Source of the DNA: Cervus elaphus | Taxonomy: Eukaryota > Chordata > Mammalia > Artiodactyla > Cervidae | Length of the DNA: 64,000 bases | NCBI RefSeq assembly: GCF_910594005.1 | Contig: NC_057817.1 | Location: 29,675,001-29,739,000, forward strand | Direction: 5' to 3' | Shown here: positions 11,465-22,983 of the stretch, piece after piece | Numbering within the stretch: position 1 is the stretch's first letter | How the letters are laid out: each line of letters begins with the position of its first letter | Notes under the pieces: model-generated | What the model was told of the DNA's origin: nothing | The model's input: the letters and a program-made list of their open reading frames with translations, nothing else | The model's database searches: none | Made by a program: the position numbers and the translations under genes

Positions 11465-11720
11465 AGCATTCATTTATTTATGTGCTTATTCATTCATTCA
11501 TTTAGCATGTACTCAGCCCTACCACAGTCTAAGCTCCATGGTGGGGGGTGTGAGGAATATTTTCAGACACAACCACTGCCTTCGATGAGCTCTTCTTCCA
11601 TTGAGATTAGTGATCTCAGCAACCTCATGAGAGTACAAGGTGCTGTAAGACAAGTACTAAGGAAATGTTCAGAGGTAGGCAGATCTTGAATGGAGAGTCT
11701 GGGAAAAGTTCCCTGAATGA
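11465..11720 (-). mobile_element. L2 fragment
   Basis: 'attcattcattcatttagc' leads into a 'tactcagccctaccacagtc' block and later 'agttccctgaatgaagtgg', the reverse-complement order of the L2 3' end. Confidence 0.6.
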
Positions 11721-11765
11721 AGTGGCTTTTGGGATGGAATGAATTGAATATGTAAGATTTTGTTA

Positions 11766-11976
11766 CATGCTGTGCGCAGTCACTCAGTCGTGTCCGACTC
11801 TTTGCGACCCCATGGACTGTAGCCTGCCAGGCTTCTCTGTCCATTGAATTCTCCAGGCAAGAATACTGGAGTGGGTTGCCATTTCCTTCTCCAGGGGATC
11901 TTTCCAACCCAGGGATCGAACCCAGGTCTCCCACATTGTAGGCAGATTCTTTACTGTCAGAGCCACCAGGGAAGCC
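11766..11976 (-). mobile_element. Bov-tA SINE
   Basis: A complete reverse copy from 'cactcagtcgtgtccgac' to 'gagccaccagggaagcc', flanked by a perfect 11-bp TSD agattttgtta at 11755-11765 and 11977-11987. Confidence 0.95.
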
Positions 11977-12280
11977 AGATTTTGTTATAGTAATACATAT
12001 ATATGTATATGCATTTTCTTCTGTGAAAAAGAAGAACAAAGTTGGAGGAGTCACACTTCCTGATTTAAACTCACGATAAAGCTGTAGTGGCACTCTGTAT
12101 AATTATCAAGGCTATATAGGGTTGGCATAAGGAAAGTATAATAGATCAATGGAACAGATTTGGCAGTCCAGAAATAAATCCATATATCTATGGACAATTG
12201 ATTTTCATCGAAGGTGCCAGGACAGTTCAGTGAGGAAATAATAATCTTTTCAACCAATGATGTTGGGACCACTGAATGCC

Positions 12281-12501
12281 TGTGTGAGTGCTAAATCACT
12301 TCAGTTGTGTCCGACTCTTTGCGACCCTATGGACTATAGCCCACCAAGTTCCTCTGTCCATGGGATTTTCTAGGCAAGAATACTGAAGTGGTTTTCCATG
12401 CCCTCATCCAGGGGATCTTCCGGACCCGGGATCGAACTCTTCTCTCCTGTGACTCCTGCATTGCAGGCAGATTCTTTATCACTGAGCCACAGGGACAGCC
12501 C
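12281..12501 (-). mobile_element. Bov-tA SINE inserted in L1
   Basis: A reverse copy, 'gagtgctaaatcacttcag' to 'gagccacagggacagcccc', splits the L1 phrase that normally reads 'gggaccactg...atatctacatgc'. The duplicated flank is imperfect (about 'actgaat'). Confidence 0.9.
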
Positions 12502-13701
12502 CGGGATGCCTGAATATCTACATGCAAAAGAATGAATTTGGAGCCCTATATTAAGTAAAAATGATCAAAGACCTAAATGTAAGAGGTAAACTATAAAGCT
12601 ATCAGAATAAAAAATAGAGGTAAGCCTCTTTGACCTTGGATTAGATGATGGTTTCTTAGATGTGACATATAAAGCACAAGCAACCAAAAAATAATAATAA
12701 ATTAGATGTCATCAAAATTAAAAACTTTTATGCTTAGGAAGACATTATCAAGAAAATGAAAAAACAACTGATAAAATGGGAGACAATATTTGCAAGTCAT
12801 GTATCTGATAAACATCTGGTATCCAACCTATATAAAGAGCACTTGGAGCTCAACAATAAAAAGACAAATAACCCATTTAAAAATGGGAAAAGGATTTGAA
12901 TAGATATTTTTCTAAAAATATGGAGAAAGAGAGAGAGAGAAGAGGTACTTCTCTATAAACATACAGAGAATTGGCAAAAGCATTTGAAAAGGTGCTCAAC
13001 ATTAGGAAAATGCAAATTAAACCATAATAGGATGCTACTTCACACCCACTGGGATGTCTATAATGACAAACACAGACAACAACAAGTGTTGAGAGTGATG
13101 TGAATAAATTGAAATAGTCATATGTAGCCAGTGGGAAGATAAATTGTTGCAGTTGTTGTAGAAAACAGTGTGATGGTTCTCAAAAAAAATTAAATATAGA
13201 ATTACCATATGATCCAACAATTCCACTCCATATCCAAAAGAATTGAAAACAATGACTCAAACAGTAATTATGTACCAACATTCATAGCAGCCTTATTCAC
13301 AATAGTCAATAGCTGGAAACAACCAAAGTGCCCATCAACAGATAATTGACAAACATAGTGTGGTATATCCATACAGTGAAATATTATTCAGACTTAAAAA
13401 GAAAGGAAATTCTGACACATGCTACAACATGGATGAAATTTGAAGTCAAGATACTAAGTGAAATAAGGCAATTGCAAAAGGACACCTGTTGTATGATTCC
13501 ATATATGGAATCAGTGTATGAAATATACTTTCATATATTTCAGTATATGAAATATCCTGACTAGGCAAATCCACAGAGATAGTAAATAGATTGTGTTTAC
13601 TGGGGCCAGGAAGCAAGAGAATGAGGAGTGACTGATAATGGGTGTGGAATTTCTTTTGGGGCTGATGAAATTGTTCATGAATTAGATGGTGGTGATGGTG
13701 G

Positions 13702-13915
13702 CAAGGCTTTCCTAGTGGCTTAGATGGTAAAGAATCTGCCTGCACTGTAGGAGACCTGAGTTCAATCCCTGGGTTGGGAAGATCCCCTGGAGGAGGGCAT
13801 GGCAACCCACTCCAGTAATCTTGCCTGGAGAATTCCATGGACAGAGGAGCCTGGCAGGCTGCAATCCATAGGGTTGCACAGAGTCAAACATAACTGAGTT
13901 GACTTAGTGGTACAG
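13702..13915 (+). mobile_element. Bov-tA SINE inserted in L1 3' UTR
   Basis: A forward copy from 'aggctttcctagtggctta' to 'taactgagttgacttag'. The L1 3' UTR continues on either side ('gtggtgatggtggca' and 'gtacagccttgtaaat'). Confidence 0.9.
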
Positions 13916-13957
13916 CCTTGTAAATAAACTAAAACTCACTGAATTATGCACCTTTTT

Positions 13958-14114
13958 TTCTTTTTCCAGAACTGATTTCCTTTTTTTTTTTCCCAGTGGG
14001 TTTTGTCATACATTGATATGAATCAGCCATAGATTTACACGTATTCCCCATCCTGATCCCCTCTCCCACCTCCCTCTCCACCAGATTCCTCTGGGTCTTC
14101 CCAGTGCACCAGGC
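13958..14114 (-). mobile_element. Young bovine-type L1 3' tail, 5'-truncated, perfect 17-bp TSD
   Basis: The insert reads as the reverse complement of a bovine L1 3' end ('gtcatacattgatatgaatc', 'gtgcaccaggc') with T-tracts on its left. The TSD gaattatgcaccttttt is perfect at 13941-13957 and 14115-14131. Two T-tracts are separated by about 16 bp of non-L1 sequence. Confidence 0.9.
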
Positions 14115-14177
14115 GAATTATGCACCTTTTTAGAGGATGAATTTTGTGTTATATGAATTGCATGTCAATTTAAAAAG

Positions 14178-15190
14178 TAGATCATGCTTATCATAGTAAG
14201 TGTAGAAACAAGTATTTTTACAAAGAAGGAAGAGCATTCCTCAGACTCTTACCTGGAGACTGTCACAGGCTGGGGGACCCATCAGCAAAAGAGATGGGAA
14301 AGGGTAGGGTGAGTGTAGCCAGTGTCCAGGGTGACTGGCACAGACCTGCAGAGTGTCTGAATGCCAGGTTAGACAAGATGTAGGACAAGGAGGAGCCATG
14401 AAGAGTTCTGGGGAGACCAGACTGACCCCAATTAGGAGACTGGGTACGAAGCAGTCTCTATTAACGGTCACCATCCTACAAAATACTGAAGATGCATTTA
14501 TTTCATTTACAGTAAACTTGCAGGTGTTCACAAGGCGTATGCACAGTAAATAGCGAATGAATAGCGAATGAGGATTGCAGAATTACTGACAGTGGAGAAA
14601 AAATGGAAACCACACACATGTCTAGCAATAGTGTCTGTGCAGCTGTGGGAGAGAATGTCACCTGGAAAGACATTCAAGATACCTTAAGTGGAAAAAAAAA
14701 AAAGCTTTCATGATAAGAACTTGATTTTGCTTTTTAAAAAGTTACTCATAACCCTCCTCTTTACATGAGTGGAGATATGCTAAAAAGTTAATGGTAGTTA
14801 TCTGCTTAGTGGCTTTCTTAGTCTTGGGTTTTCTGTTTAAAAAATATTTTTGTATGATAAGCTTATGTTACTTATTTAAAATAATAAAGATAAACATTAA
14901 TTGTCATTAAATGGTAGAGAGAAAAATTCTATTTTGCCAATTTTCTGATTATTCATGGGAGAATTCAGAGAATGCAGGGGCAGCAGAAGGTAACATCAAT
15001 GGGTTAACTAATGATTCAAAAGCGATTTACCTTTTACTTTCAACAAGAGGGCAGAGTGAGGGGCGAGGGTGGGAGATAAAAGCATCAAACATGATTCTCA
15101 ATGTTCACCGTTTGAAGGAGCTAGGCGGTTCCATAGTGCCAGTGGATAGAAGGTCTAACCCTTCAGCCATTAGAAGGAATGACAGTTCAT
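14178..15190. other. Intergenic DNA, mostly unassigned
   Basis: No exon was seen. The part at about 14590-14880 (an A-run near 14691 and a 'gtggaaaccacacacatg' phrase) looks like a very old L1M relic. The rest is unassigned. Confidence 0.4.
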
Positions 15191-15300
15191 GTTTTCATTC
15201 CTTCATTCATTCGCTTTTGGGTTGAGCACCTGCTGTGTATTAGGTCCAGAGGGCAGTTCTAGAATTCACCTGAGGCTCAATCCTTGCCCTCTCAAAGCTA
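15190..15300 (-). mobile_element. L2 fragment
   Basis: 'cattcattcgcttttgggt' with 'gagcacctgctgtgtatt' and 'cttgccctctcaaagctag' match the reverse L2 3' end. Confidence 0.6.
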
Positions 15301-15366
15301 GGAGCTGATTTATTCAATATAATAAGTATATCTGCCCATATTGAAATTGCCTGCCTGGTAGGGTTA

Positions 15367-15555
15367 AACATTTATTTACGTATTTCTTTTGGTTGCACTG
15401 GGTCTTGATTGTGGCCTGTGGGCTTTCTCCAGTTGAGGTGCACAGGCTTAGTTGCCCCAAGACATGTGTGATATTAGTTCTCCGACCAGGGATCAAACTC
15501 ACGTTCCCTGCATTGAAAGGCAGCTTCTTAACCTCTGGACAACCAGGAAAGTCCC
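15367..15555 (-). mobile_element. CHR-type SINE
   Basis: Reverse copy: 'ttggttgcactgggtcttg', 'gttccctgcattgaaagg' and 'aaccaggaaagtcccc'. A weak duplication of 'taaacat(g)tat' flanks it. Confidence 0.82.
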
Positions 15556-15574
15556 CAGAGTGAATAAACATGTA

Positions 15575-15740
15575 TCAAAAGCTTTCTATGTGTCAGGTGC
15601 TAAGTGCTTTACATAGATAATCCCACTGACACCTCTCCCCGACAAGGTAGTTACTAGTGTTGTTACTCCCTTTTATAGATCATGAAAGTGAGCCCTCAGC
15701 AGTTAACAAGCTGCCCGTTTGGAAGTGGTGGATTCTCTAC
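15575..15740 (-). mobile_element. MIR SINE
   Basis: 'ctaagtgctttacatagat' followed by a degenerate 'ccttttatagatcatgaaag' is the reverse MIR order. Confidence 0.65.
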
Positions 15741-15959
15741 TTCAGGAGAAAAGTCATCCAAGCTCACAGAGTTAATCTGCCTTACTCCAAAGTGCACATA
15801 ATGGCAGTTTTGGTCAGCAGAGCTGAGGCAAATGGTCACCTTGAGGATGCTGAGTGAGCCTCTGCTCTGGGCCAGGCACTGCGCTGGGGATGCCATGGGG
15901 ACTCAGGCAGGACTTGCTTTCAAAGAATGCACAGAACTGAAGCAGAAGCACAGACAAAT

Positions 15960-16078
15960 GTGGTCCCCATGCCACAGAAGAGGAAACTAAACCTCTGAGA
16001 GGGTGAGAGGCATTTCTGAGATTTGCACACAACAAAGCACGTATTGATAGAAGCAGGTCCACTCTCCTGCTTCTCTTC
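15960..16078 (-). mobile_element. MIR fragment
   Basis: 'ccacagaagaggaaactaaa' and 'tgcacacaacaaagcacg' resemble the reverse MIR core. It is preceded by an L2-like 'gccaggcactgcgctggg' at about 15872. Confidence 0.5.
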
Positions 16079-16287
16079 ACATTCCAGTCTGTGACTCTGC
16101 ATAGATTCGTGAATTAGTGCAGTATTCGTACAAGTTGAACAAAGCAGTTGAGGAATCTTTTGTAGGACTAATTCTTAAAACTCTTATTTGTATATTCATA
16201 GGTCAGGCATAATGTGGAGGGAGCATGATACCATTTCTTTACATTGTTCTACCCCGAAGCAATTCTCAAAATGTGGCCCAAAGATAA

Positions 16288-16380
16288 GAATTCTCTGGTG
16301 GGCCAGTGGTTAGGGCTCAGCGCTGCACTGCTGAGGGTCTGGGTTCAATGCCTGGTCAGGGAATTAAGATCCCACAAAAC
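16288..16380 (+). mobile_element. CHR-type SINE fragment
   Basis: 'ctctggtgggccagtggtt' through 'ggtcagggaattaagatccc' is a short, diverged forward CHR unit. Confidence 0.7.
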
Positions 16381-16389
16381 TTAGACATC

Positions 16390-17310
16390 ACTTGCCCTTC
16401 TCATGTTAATTCTCTTGTGAGTGTACAGCGTTTCTCAGAGGCGGCTTGGTGAGGATGTCATCACCATTTTGACAGCTAATAGAATGTGTGCTAGTGTGTC
16501 GTGTTTTAAAAGTTATCAGTTTAATTTCCAATATGACAACTGTCAATAGCTTCAATTTACATACACAAGAGCTCTTTGGAACCCTCAATAACTTTTTAAG
16601 AGTGTAAAGGAGTTCTGACATTAAAATGCTTAAGAAATGGTATTTTATAGATTGAGATAGTGCTTTAAGAAGTTTCCAAGATATAAGGGATAGCAGTTTA
16701 TATCATGAAATGAAAACATTTGTTATTTTTTTTGTGACAGAGGTAATGTATCACATGCCATCCCATTATTTTGCTTGTACATGATACATAAAATGTGTGC
16801 TTTCATTCTGAATCTGAGTAATGCTTTGAGAATAATTTCCAGCCTTATGAAGTTTCTCCAGATTGAAGTTAATAAAAAACTAACAACTACAACAACTCAA
16901 GGAATATTGTCTAATTTGGCATGACTGTCAAATTGATATTATTCTATGTTTCAGATGTACAACACAATGAAACACAATTTTTAAAGTTTATACTACATTT
17001 ATAGTTATGACATGAAAGTCTTTATTATAACCATGTAATTGGTGATTTTCCTGTGACAAATGCAAGAAAAACAAATTTTACTGAATGAACGTGTAATCAT
17101 TTATGAATAATGTACAATTAGGTATACATTTATTACTCAACCAAGCATTGCCAGCCCATCAATAGTACACTCAGACAAGTGCAATAAAAAATTTAGTCTT
17201 TTGATGTTTTGTCAAGTTTTAGCCAAGTAATAACTATAGCTTACACATTTACAAACTATTATAATTATGGAAGTATATCACCAAGGTAGGTAATAGAAAG
17301 TATTTTATTT
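16390..17310. other. AT-rich unassigned segment
   Basis: Roughly 900 bp of AT-rich sequence has no exon, no SINE and no L1 motif I can name. It sits between a CHR fragment and a Bov-tA. It could be an old DNA transposon or conserved non-coding DNA. Confidence 0.4.
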
Positions 17311-17313
17311 GAA

Positions 17314-17516
17314 GCTTATGAGTGCATGCTCAGTCATGTCCGACTCTTTATGACCCCAAGAACTGCGGCCCACCAAGCTCCTCTGTCCATGGAAGTTTCC
17401 AGGCAAGAATACTGGAGTGGGTTACATTTCTTTCTCCAGGGGATCTTCTCAACCCAGGGACTGAACCCACATCTCCCGTGTGTCCTGCATTGGCAGGTGG
17501 ACTCTTTACCACTGAG
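17314..17516 (-). mobile_element. Bov-tA SINE
   Basis: Reverse copy from 'gcatgctcagtcatgtccg' to 'ctctttaccactgagccag'. Confidence 0.9.
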
Positions 17517-17519
17517 CCA

Positions 17520-18350
17520 GATTTGACAAATTAGCTTAACCAAGAACTTTTCAATATTTAGACAAGTAGTATAAGAACCTTACCCAGGTCCTGTACAAGT
17601 TAAGGATGGGCCTGGTGTTGTGGACTGGGTCATTGTTTCTCACAGAAGAGGGTAAAAATTTCTAGAATATTCAGATTCCATGTCAGCCACTTTCACTCAA
17701 GCTGGCAGTTCAGCTACCAGAGAAATGTGGAAGATGTGGAATCCACACCTCAGCTTGAATCATGGTGCTTGCTGCTTTTTCCATGGCCTTGAATTGCCTG
17801 AGTCGTGTGAAAAGTCACCAGCCTCCACAGAGAGTGTCTTGGAGCTTGCAGTGCAAGCAGACACTTTACATACACAGAGACCAGGGCAGGGAGACCCCAG
17901 GGAAACCTCCTCCTGACCCCTAGCACCCCCACGTGGGCTGCAATGATGACCCTGACATCCTGGATGACAGTGAAGGGCAGAGCATCTCCTTGGGCAAGAT
18001 GGTCCTCATGGGAGTCTGGGTCTCAAAGCTCCAGGCCTGAGGTTCCCTGTGGCTCAGCAGGGGTGGCTACCCCAGCTCAGCTCACCCAGACACAGTTTCT
18101 CAACATGGCTTGTCCATCAGTCCAGGAAATCTGGGTCAGAAGGCCTTGCCCAGACCTCCACTCTTTTTCTACACATCTCCACAGAGGCTGCTCAGGAAAA
18201 GAGCCAAGTGGGAAGCTCGGGGTGAGGCGGGGGTGGCAGCCAACAGGAAGCCAGCTCACTGTCTGCAGCTTGGCAAAAGAAGCCCCATCTGCTTCACCTC
18301 ACCTGTGTGCTCCAGCTTAACCTCCCTGTCTATGTCTCATTCTTTTGCCT
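17520..18350. other. Intergenic DNA with nothing recognised
   Basis: No exon, RNA gene or named repeat could be supported. The overlapping open frames on both strands look compositional. Confidence 0.45.
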
Positions 18351-18366
18351 CCCAGTGGAAGGAAGG

Positions 18367-18585
18367 GGGCTTCCTAGGTGACGCTAGTGGTAAAGAACTC
18401 TCCTGCCAATGCAGGAGGCATAGCAGACACATATTTGATCCCTGGGTCGGGAAGATCCCCTGGAGGAGGGCATGGCAACCCACTCCAATATTCTTGCCTG
18501 GACAATCCCATGGACAGAGGAGCCTGGCGGGCTATAGTCCATGGGGTCGCAAAGAGTCAGACACGACTGAAGCGACTTAGCATGC
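18367..18585 (+). mobile_element. Bov-tA SINE
   Basis: Forward full-length copy with a perfect 12-bp TSD gtggaaggaagg at 18355-18366 and 18586-18597. Confidence 0.95.
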
Positions 18586-19149
18586 GTGGAAGGAAGGATG
18601 GGAAAGAGCAGAAAGGGTGACCCTGTCAATCTCTGATGTCCCCTCTGTCCACCCAGGGGTATGAGGACACAGTCAGTTGAGGGTTACCAGGGCAGGGAGA
18701 GCCATGACCTCGGGTCTTCCTCTTCCTTCTCCTCCCCATCACTGGTTACCACTGATGAGCAGCCACATTAGGTGCTGCCTGGGTTCAAAAGGTGATGCCA
18801 TTCCCTACCTTCCAGGCATCTCCGGGCCAGGAGACTTGGAGGACAGATGTGTCAGTCTCCACCCAGGGCAAAAATCAAAAAGATCTGGGAGCTGATTGGA
18901 CCAGTTAGAAGGGCTGGGTTGGGAGGGTGACGATAAAGGGAGAGTGGAGGTGGTAAGGCAGACTGCTTGCCCTGCACACCAGCCCTTAAAGAGTCCTGAG
19001 TGATAGAGGCCCGAGGATGTGGCAGGGCGGGGCCAGAGGCTGAGGCCATGCCCTGTTGCTAATTCGGTTCTCATGAACACTTACTACCTGGCAGACCTCA
19101 TTCCATGCAAAAGTGGTTCTTTTCCTCACAACACCTACTATGTTTTCAA

Positions 19150-19285
19150 CCAATGTGCATTTATTGAGTACCTACCATATACCTGTTTCAGAGCTGGCCA
19201 CTAGGGTCTAAAAGATAAATGCAGTTCTAAGGAGCTTACAATAGAGTATCAAAGTCACCTGAGCAGAGAGATAAATGTTAATTAA
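19150..19285 (-). mobile_element. L2 fragment
   Basis: 'tgcatttattgagtaccta' and 'aaggagcttacaatagag' are typical of the reverse L2 3' end. Confidence 0.7.
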
Positions 19286-19289
19286 CATA

Positions 19290-20030
19290 GTGATTGAGGA
19301 CTTCAGTTTTCTTATTTATAAAATGAGGGGGCTTGACTGTTTATTTGTTACTTGCATCCTACCTGCATCCAAAAGGTTTTAGGATAGCTTCCAATTAACT
19401 ATCCTTTTTAGTAATTTTGTTAAACCAGAATTAGAGAATTAAAAAGCAAGTGGAAGGAGAGAAACCAATTGAAGGGGAGAGGGGGGACAAGAGAGCTAAA
19501 ATGAAGTCACACTGAGTTGAGAAGTCAGATGTCAATTATCCTAGTTATGTTGTTGCTGTAACTATGGCTCTGAGCTTCCCGATAGCCAGGCAAAAAGAGA
19601 AAGAGAAATGGTCGTGTAAGTACCATTGCCCGGTAAAATAAAACATAAAAGGTCTCTAAGCAAGATAATTTTTTTCCTGGTAGTAAATACTAAAGATAAG
19701 TTACTATGTGGGTCTTTCCTTCTGGTAACATAGATTAGGAGAGTAGACAGTGCCTTTAGTGATAGCTTTTCCGGGACACAAATAATGCTGTTATTTTTCA
19801 TGTGGTCATTTCTTTGCCAAGCATTAACAGATGCCAAGAGTGCAACACTTAAGTGGAACTGGGCTGAAGGCATTTCTGCAAGGGCAGCTAAGCTAATGTG
19901 GTTCTGGTGACATGAACTGATAGTCAGATAGAATATGTAGAGGAACAGTTATAGAGTAGGTTGTTTCCCCACTTGATCACAGCTTGGGTATTGACCAATG
20001 TTTTCATTTTTGTTGTGCTGAGGAGTGAAA
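19290..20030. other. Intergenic DNA; MIR scrap, otherwise unassigned
   Basis: A MIR-like phrase ('cagttttcttatttataaaatg') lies at 19303-19325. From 19340 to 19980 no repeat or exon was recognised. Confidence 0.4.
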
Positions 20031-20202
20031 AAGTGATGTCTAAATTCTAGTTTTATTTTGTATTTCTTCAATTATGAGTGATACCAAGCATGTTTCTACA
20101 TGTTTACTGGCTTCATTTATATTAAGTAAACATACCCATATGTTTATTGATATTTCCTTTCCTGTAAACGACCTGTCTATATTCTTCGACTATTTCAAAA
20201 AT

Positions 20203-20548
20203 GTATTTATTTATTTTGGCTGTGTTCTGTCTTCCTTGCTGCTTGGGCTTTTCTCTAGTTGTGGTCAGCAGGGGTCTGCTCTCTGACTGCAGTGCACAGG
20301 CTTCTTATTGAGGTGGCCTTTCTTGTGGAGCACAGGCTTTAGGGCACGCCAGCTTCAGTAGTTGCTGCATGTGGGCTCAAGTATAGTTGTGGCTCCTGGG
20401 CTCTAGAGCACAGACTCAATAGCTGTGGCACACGGGCTAAGTCGTTCTATGGTACGTGAGATCGATCTTCCCCAATCCGGGATCAAACCTGTATCTCCTG
20501 CATTGGCAGGCAGGCAGAGTCTTCACCACTAATCCACTAGTGAAACCC
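20203..20548 (-). mobile_element. CHR-type SINE, long form
   Basis: Reverse copy with the extended internal block (repeated 'gttgtgg' and 'cacaggctt' phrases) and the tRNA-like end 'cctgcattggcaggcagg'. The target duplication is gactattt(c/t)aaaaa on both sides (about 20190 and 20557). Confidence 0.88.
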
Positions 20549-20559
20549 TCTTTGACTAT

Positions 20560-20705
20560 TTTAAAAAACTGTTTCCATGTCCTCATCTATAAATCAGATA
20601 ATTATAGTACTTATCTGATAGGGCTACCTACTGTGAGATTTAAATAAAATAATCTATGTGCTTAAAATAGTGTCTAGTACATAGTAAATGAATAAATATT
20701 AGTTT
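20560..20705 (+). mobile_element. MIR SINE
   Basis: 'tttccatgtcctcatctata' through 'gtctagtacatagtaaatg' keeps the forward MIR order. Confidence 0.6.
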
Positions 20706-20977
20706 TTGTGATGATTAGACATTATGTGAGTTTCCTTGTAAATTAAGGAATAATCCCTTTATCGTATGCTTTTTCATTATTGTGAAATGTTTTTATGGTA
20801 GTCTTCCATTTAGGGTTGTTTTAAAAAATTGTTATGTAGTCAAATGTATCAACCTTTTCCTATATGACTTCTGGGTTTTCCACCCTGATTAGAAAAGCCT
20901 TTCAGCTGCCAAATTATAAATCAGTTCACCTGTACTTTCTTATAGAACTTCTACAGTTTTATTACACTTAAATATGC

Positions 20978-21258
20978 TTTGTTGTTGTTGTTCAGCTGCT
21001 AAATAGTGTCCGACTCTTTGCAACCTCATGGACTGCAGCACACCAGGCTTCCCTGTCCTTCACTATCTCCTGGAGTTTGATCAAATTCATGTCCATTGAG
21101 TCGGTGATGCTATCTAACAATCTCATCCTCGGCCATTCCCTTCTCCTTTTGCCTTCAATCTTTCCCATCATCAAGGTCTCTTAGAATGAGTAAGCTCTTT
21201 GAATTAGGTGGTCAAAAGATTGGAGCTTCAGCTTCAGCATCAGTCCTCGCAGTGAATA
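20978..21258 (-). mobile_element. BovB 3' end (short 5'-truncated copy)
   Basis: A (GTT)n-like start and 'gtgtccgactctttgcaac' are followed by the reverse BovB 3' block ('cattgagtcggtgatgc', 'tcaatctttcccatcat', 'cttcagcttcagcatcag'). It ends abruptly near 21258. Confidence 0.88.
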
Positions 21259-21484
21259 CACTTATCATGATTGAAATAGAATTTGTTTTGGCCCCATCTT
21301 TATTATCCCCCCAAACAACAATTCTTGTATCTCAACACCATTTATTGAATATTCTTATTTCCCTGTCTATTTGAGTGAGAATTCTAGAACCTTTCACTAG
21401 AGTCCCCAGCCCTTTCCCTAATCTAAGACTCCTTTGGTCTTAACATGTTGGGATGGATGCCAATCTGCTGGAAGAGATAAGGGG

Positions 21485-21568
21485 TGAATGTAGAGGAGGG
21501 CACTGGACCAGGAGGTAGTCAGCCTGGGTTCTGAACCTCTGGACCCTTAGCCTTGTGACTGATCTCTT
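21485..21568 (+). mobile_element. MIR, left piece split by L1
   Basis: 'cagcctgggttctgaacct' and 'ccttgtgactgatct' are forward MIR. It resumes after the L1 at about 21916-22030 ('aacaagtcatttctgcttcc', 'gtccataagatgaagag'). Confidence 0.6.
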
Positions 21569-21915
21569 TTTTTCTCAATTAAAAATCTTTTTATTGAAGT
21601 ACTACCATATGATCCAACAGTCCCATTCCTGGGCATATATTGGAGAAAACCATAATTAGAAAAGATACATAGACTCCAAATGTTCATTGCAACTCTGTTT
21701 ACAATAGCCAAGACATGGAAGCCACCTAAATGTCCACTGATGGAGGAATGGATAAAGAAGATGTGGTGTGTGAATATATATATATTGGAATATTACTCAG
21801 CCATTAAAAAAGAACAAAATAATGCCATTTGCAGCAACATGGATGGACCTACAGATTGTCATATTGAGTGAAATAAGTCAGATAGAGAAAGACAAATACC
21901 ATATGATATTGCTTT
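21569..21915. mobile_element. L1 insertion with internal inversion
   Basis: The first about 30 bp (T-tract then 'ctttttattgaagt') read as a reverse L1 3' end. From 21601 the strand flips to forward ORF2 text ('accatatgatccaacagtcc', 'cagcaacatggatggacc'). Both lie inside one MIR with a short 'tgatct' flank, as twin-primed insertions do. Confidence 0.7.
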
Positions 21916-22029
21916 GATGAGTGATCTTAACAAGTCATTTCTGCTTCCTGGGCCCCTGTTTCTTCTGTCCATAAGATGAAGAGATAAGATTTGATGGTTT
22001 CTAAAGTCCCATCCAGTTTTAATACTGTT

Positions 22030-22480
22030 CAAGTCTACAGATTCCCGAGAGAGTCAGCACAGGAGCAAGTGAGCCAAGAGAGGAGATGGAGTCATCGTGG
22101 TGTTTGTGAGTCTTAGTGCTAGCCCTGTCCCCTCACAGCCCGCACTCCCCTCTCCTCTGCCCAAGGCCCAAGGCTTGGGAACCAAGTGCCTGCCACCCTG
22201 AGAGACGCTGGTTCTGGTACAGGAAGGCAACACCCCAGAGAAGCTGCTGATTGAGGGCTGGTGGACAGATGGCACAGGTCCCTGAGAAAGTCGCCTGGGT
22301 GAGCACCCCTGGGGTGCCCACTCCAAGGCCCTGGACTTTCCCAAGAGAGGAAGGCCAGGAAAGGACTGGAAAGCCCTACTCTGAAGGGTGGAAGTGACTA
22401 TGAGTGTCCGCAATGTGCACACACGTGCACGCACACACACACGCATGCACACATGTCAACAATGTGTATGCACAAAGGAG
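22030..22480. other. Intergenic DNA; CA-rich run at 22421-22450
   Basis: No gene was seen. A short interrupted (CA)n tract with 'cacacacacac' lies near 22433; the rest is unassigned. Confidence 0.5.
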
Positions 22481-22494
22481 GGCAAAATTTTGCT

Positions 22495-22640
22495 TTGAGA
22501 AGAGACAGATGTGGGTTCAAATTCCTGCTCCACCGCTTCATTTGTATGACCTCAGATACTTCCTACTTCTAGCATCTCCTAGAGAATCAACTTTATTAGA
22601 TTTTTGTGACTGCTCAGTGAATTCTAACACAGCACCCGGG
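22495..22640 (+). mobile_element. MIR SINE
   Basis: 'gggttcaaattcctgctcc' and 'tttgtatgacctcagatac' are forward MIR core text. Confidence 0.65.
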
Positions 22641-22983
22641 ACACGGTGGGAGACCAGGATATGCCATGTCATCTCCTGTTCCTTCCCCCACCTTCCTGGA
22701 TGCTGGAGTCTTTGAACAGGCCACAGCACAGCACAACAGAAGGAGATCTGGGCTTTGGAGTCAGGCCAGCACCCAGCTTCGTGAGCTTCTATCTCTAGGG
22801 CGAGCAGCATGGCTCTGGACCCCCGGGGGCACACAGTAAGTGGTACTAATATTATCACTCAGTACAGATCTGGGCTAACTGAGTGCAGCATCCAGGCAGG
22901 TCCTGAGAGGACAAGCTGCCTAGATCAGAGGGAAGAGAGATTGACTGGGAGCCCCAAGAAGGCTGAGTCTGAGGGTGCATGCA

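Larger units (their letters stand above)
12000..13957 (+). mobile_element. Long old L1 (ORF2 3' half to 3' UTR), interrupted
   Basis: Some 2 kb of L1 ORF2 can be followed in order: 'ttggaggagtcacacttcc', 'gggaccactg', 'ataaaatgggagacaatat', 'accatatgatccaacaatt', 'caacatggatgaaatttg'. It resumes after 14114 and ends near 14178. Two Bov-tA elements and one L1 tail interrupt it. Stops throughout mean no coding capacity. Confidence 0.9.
20030..21380 (-). mobile_element. Old L1 (- strand), interrupted by MIR, CHR and BovB sequence
   Basis: Reverse L1 text ('tttcttcaattatgagtg', later 'ctcaacaccatttattgaa') can be followed between the inserted pieces listed separately. It is heavily diverged, so edges are approximate. 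Confidence 0.6.
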
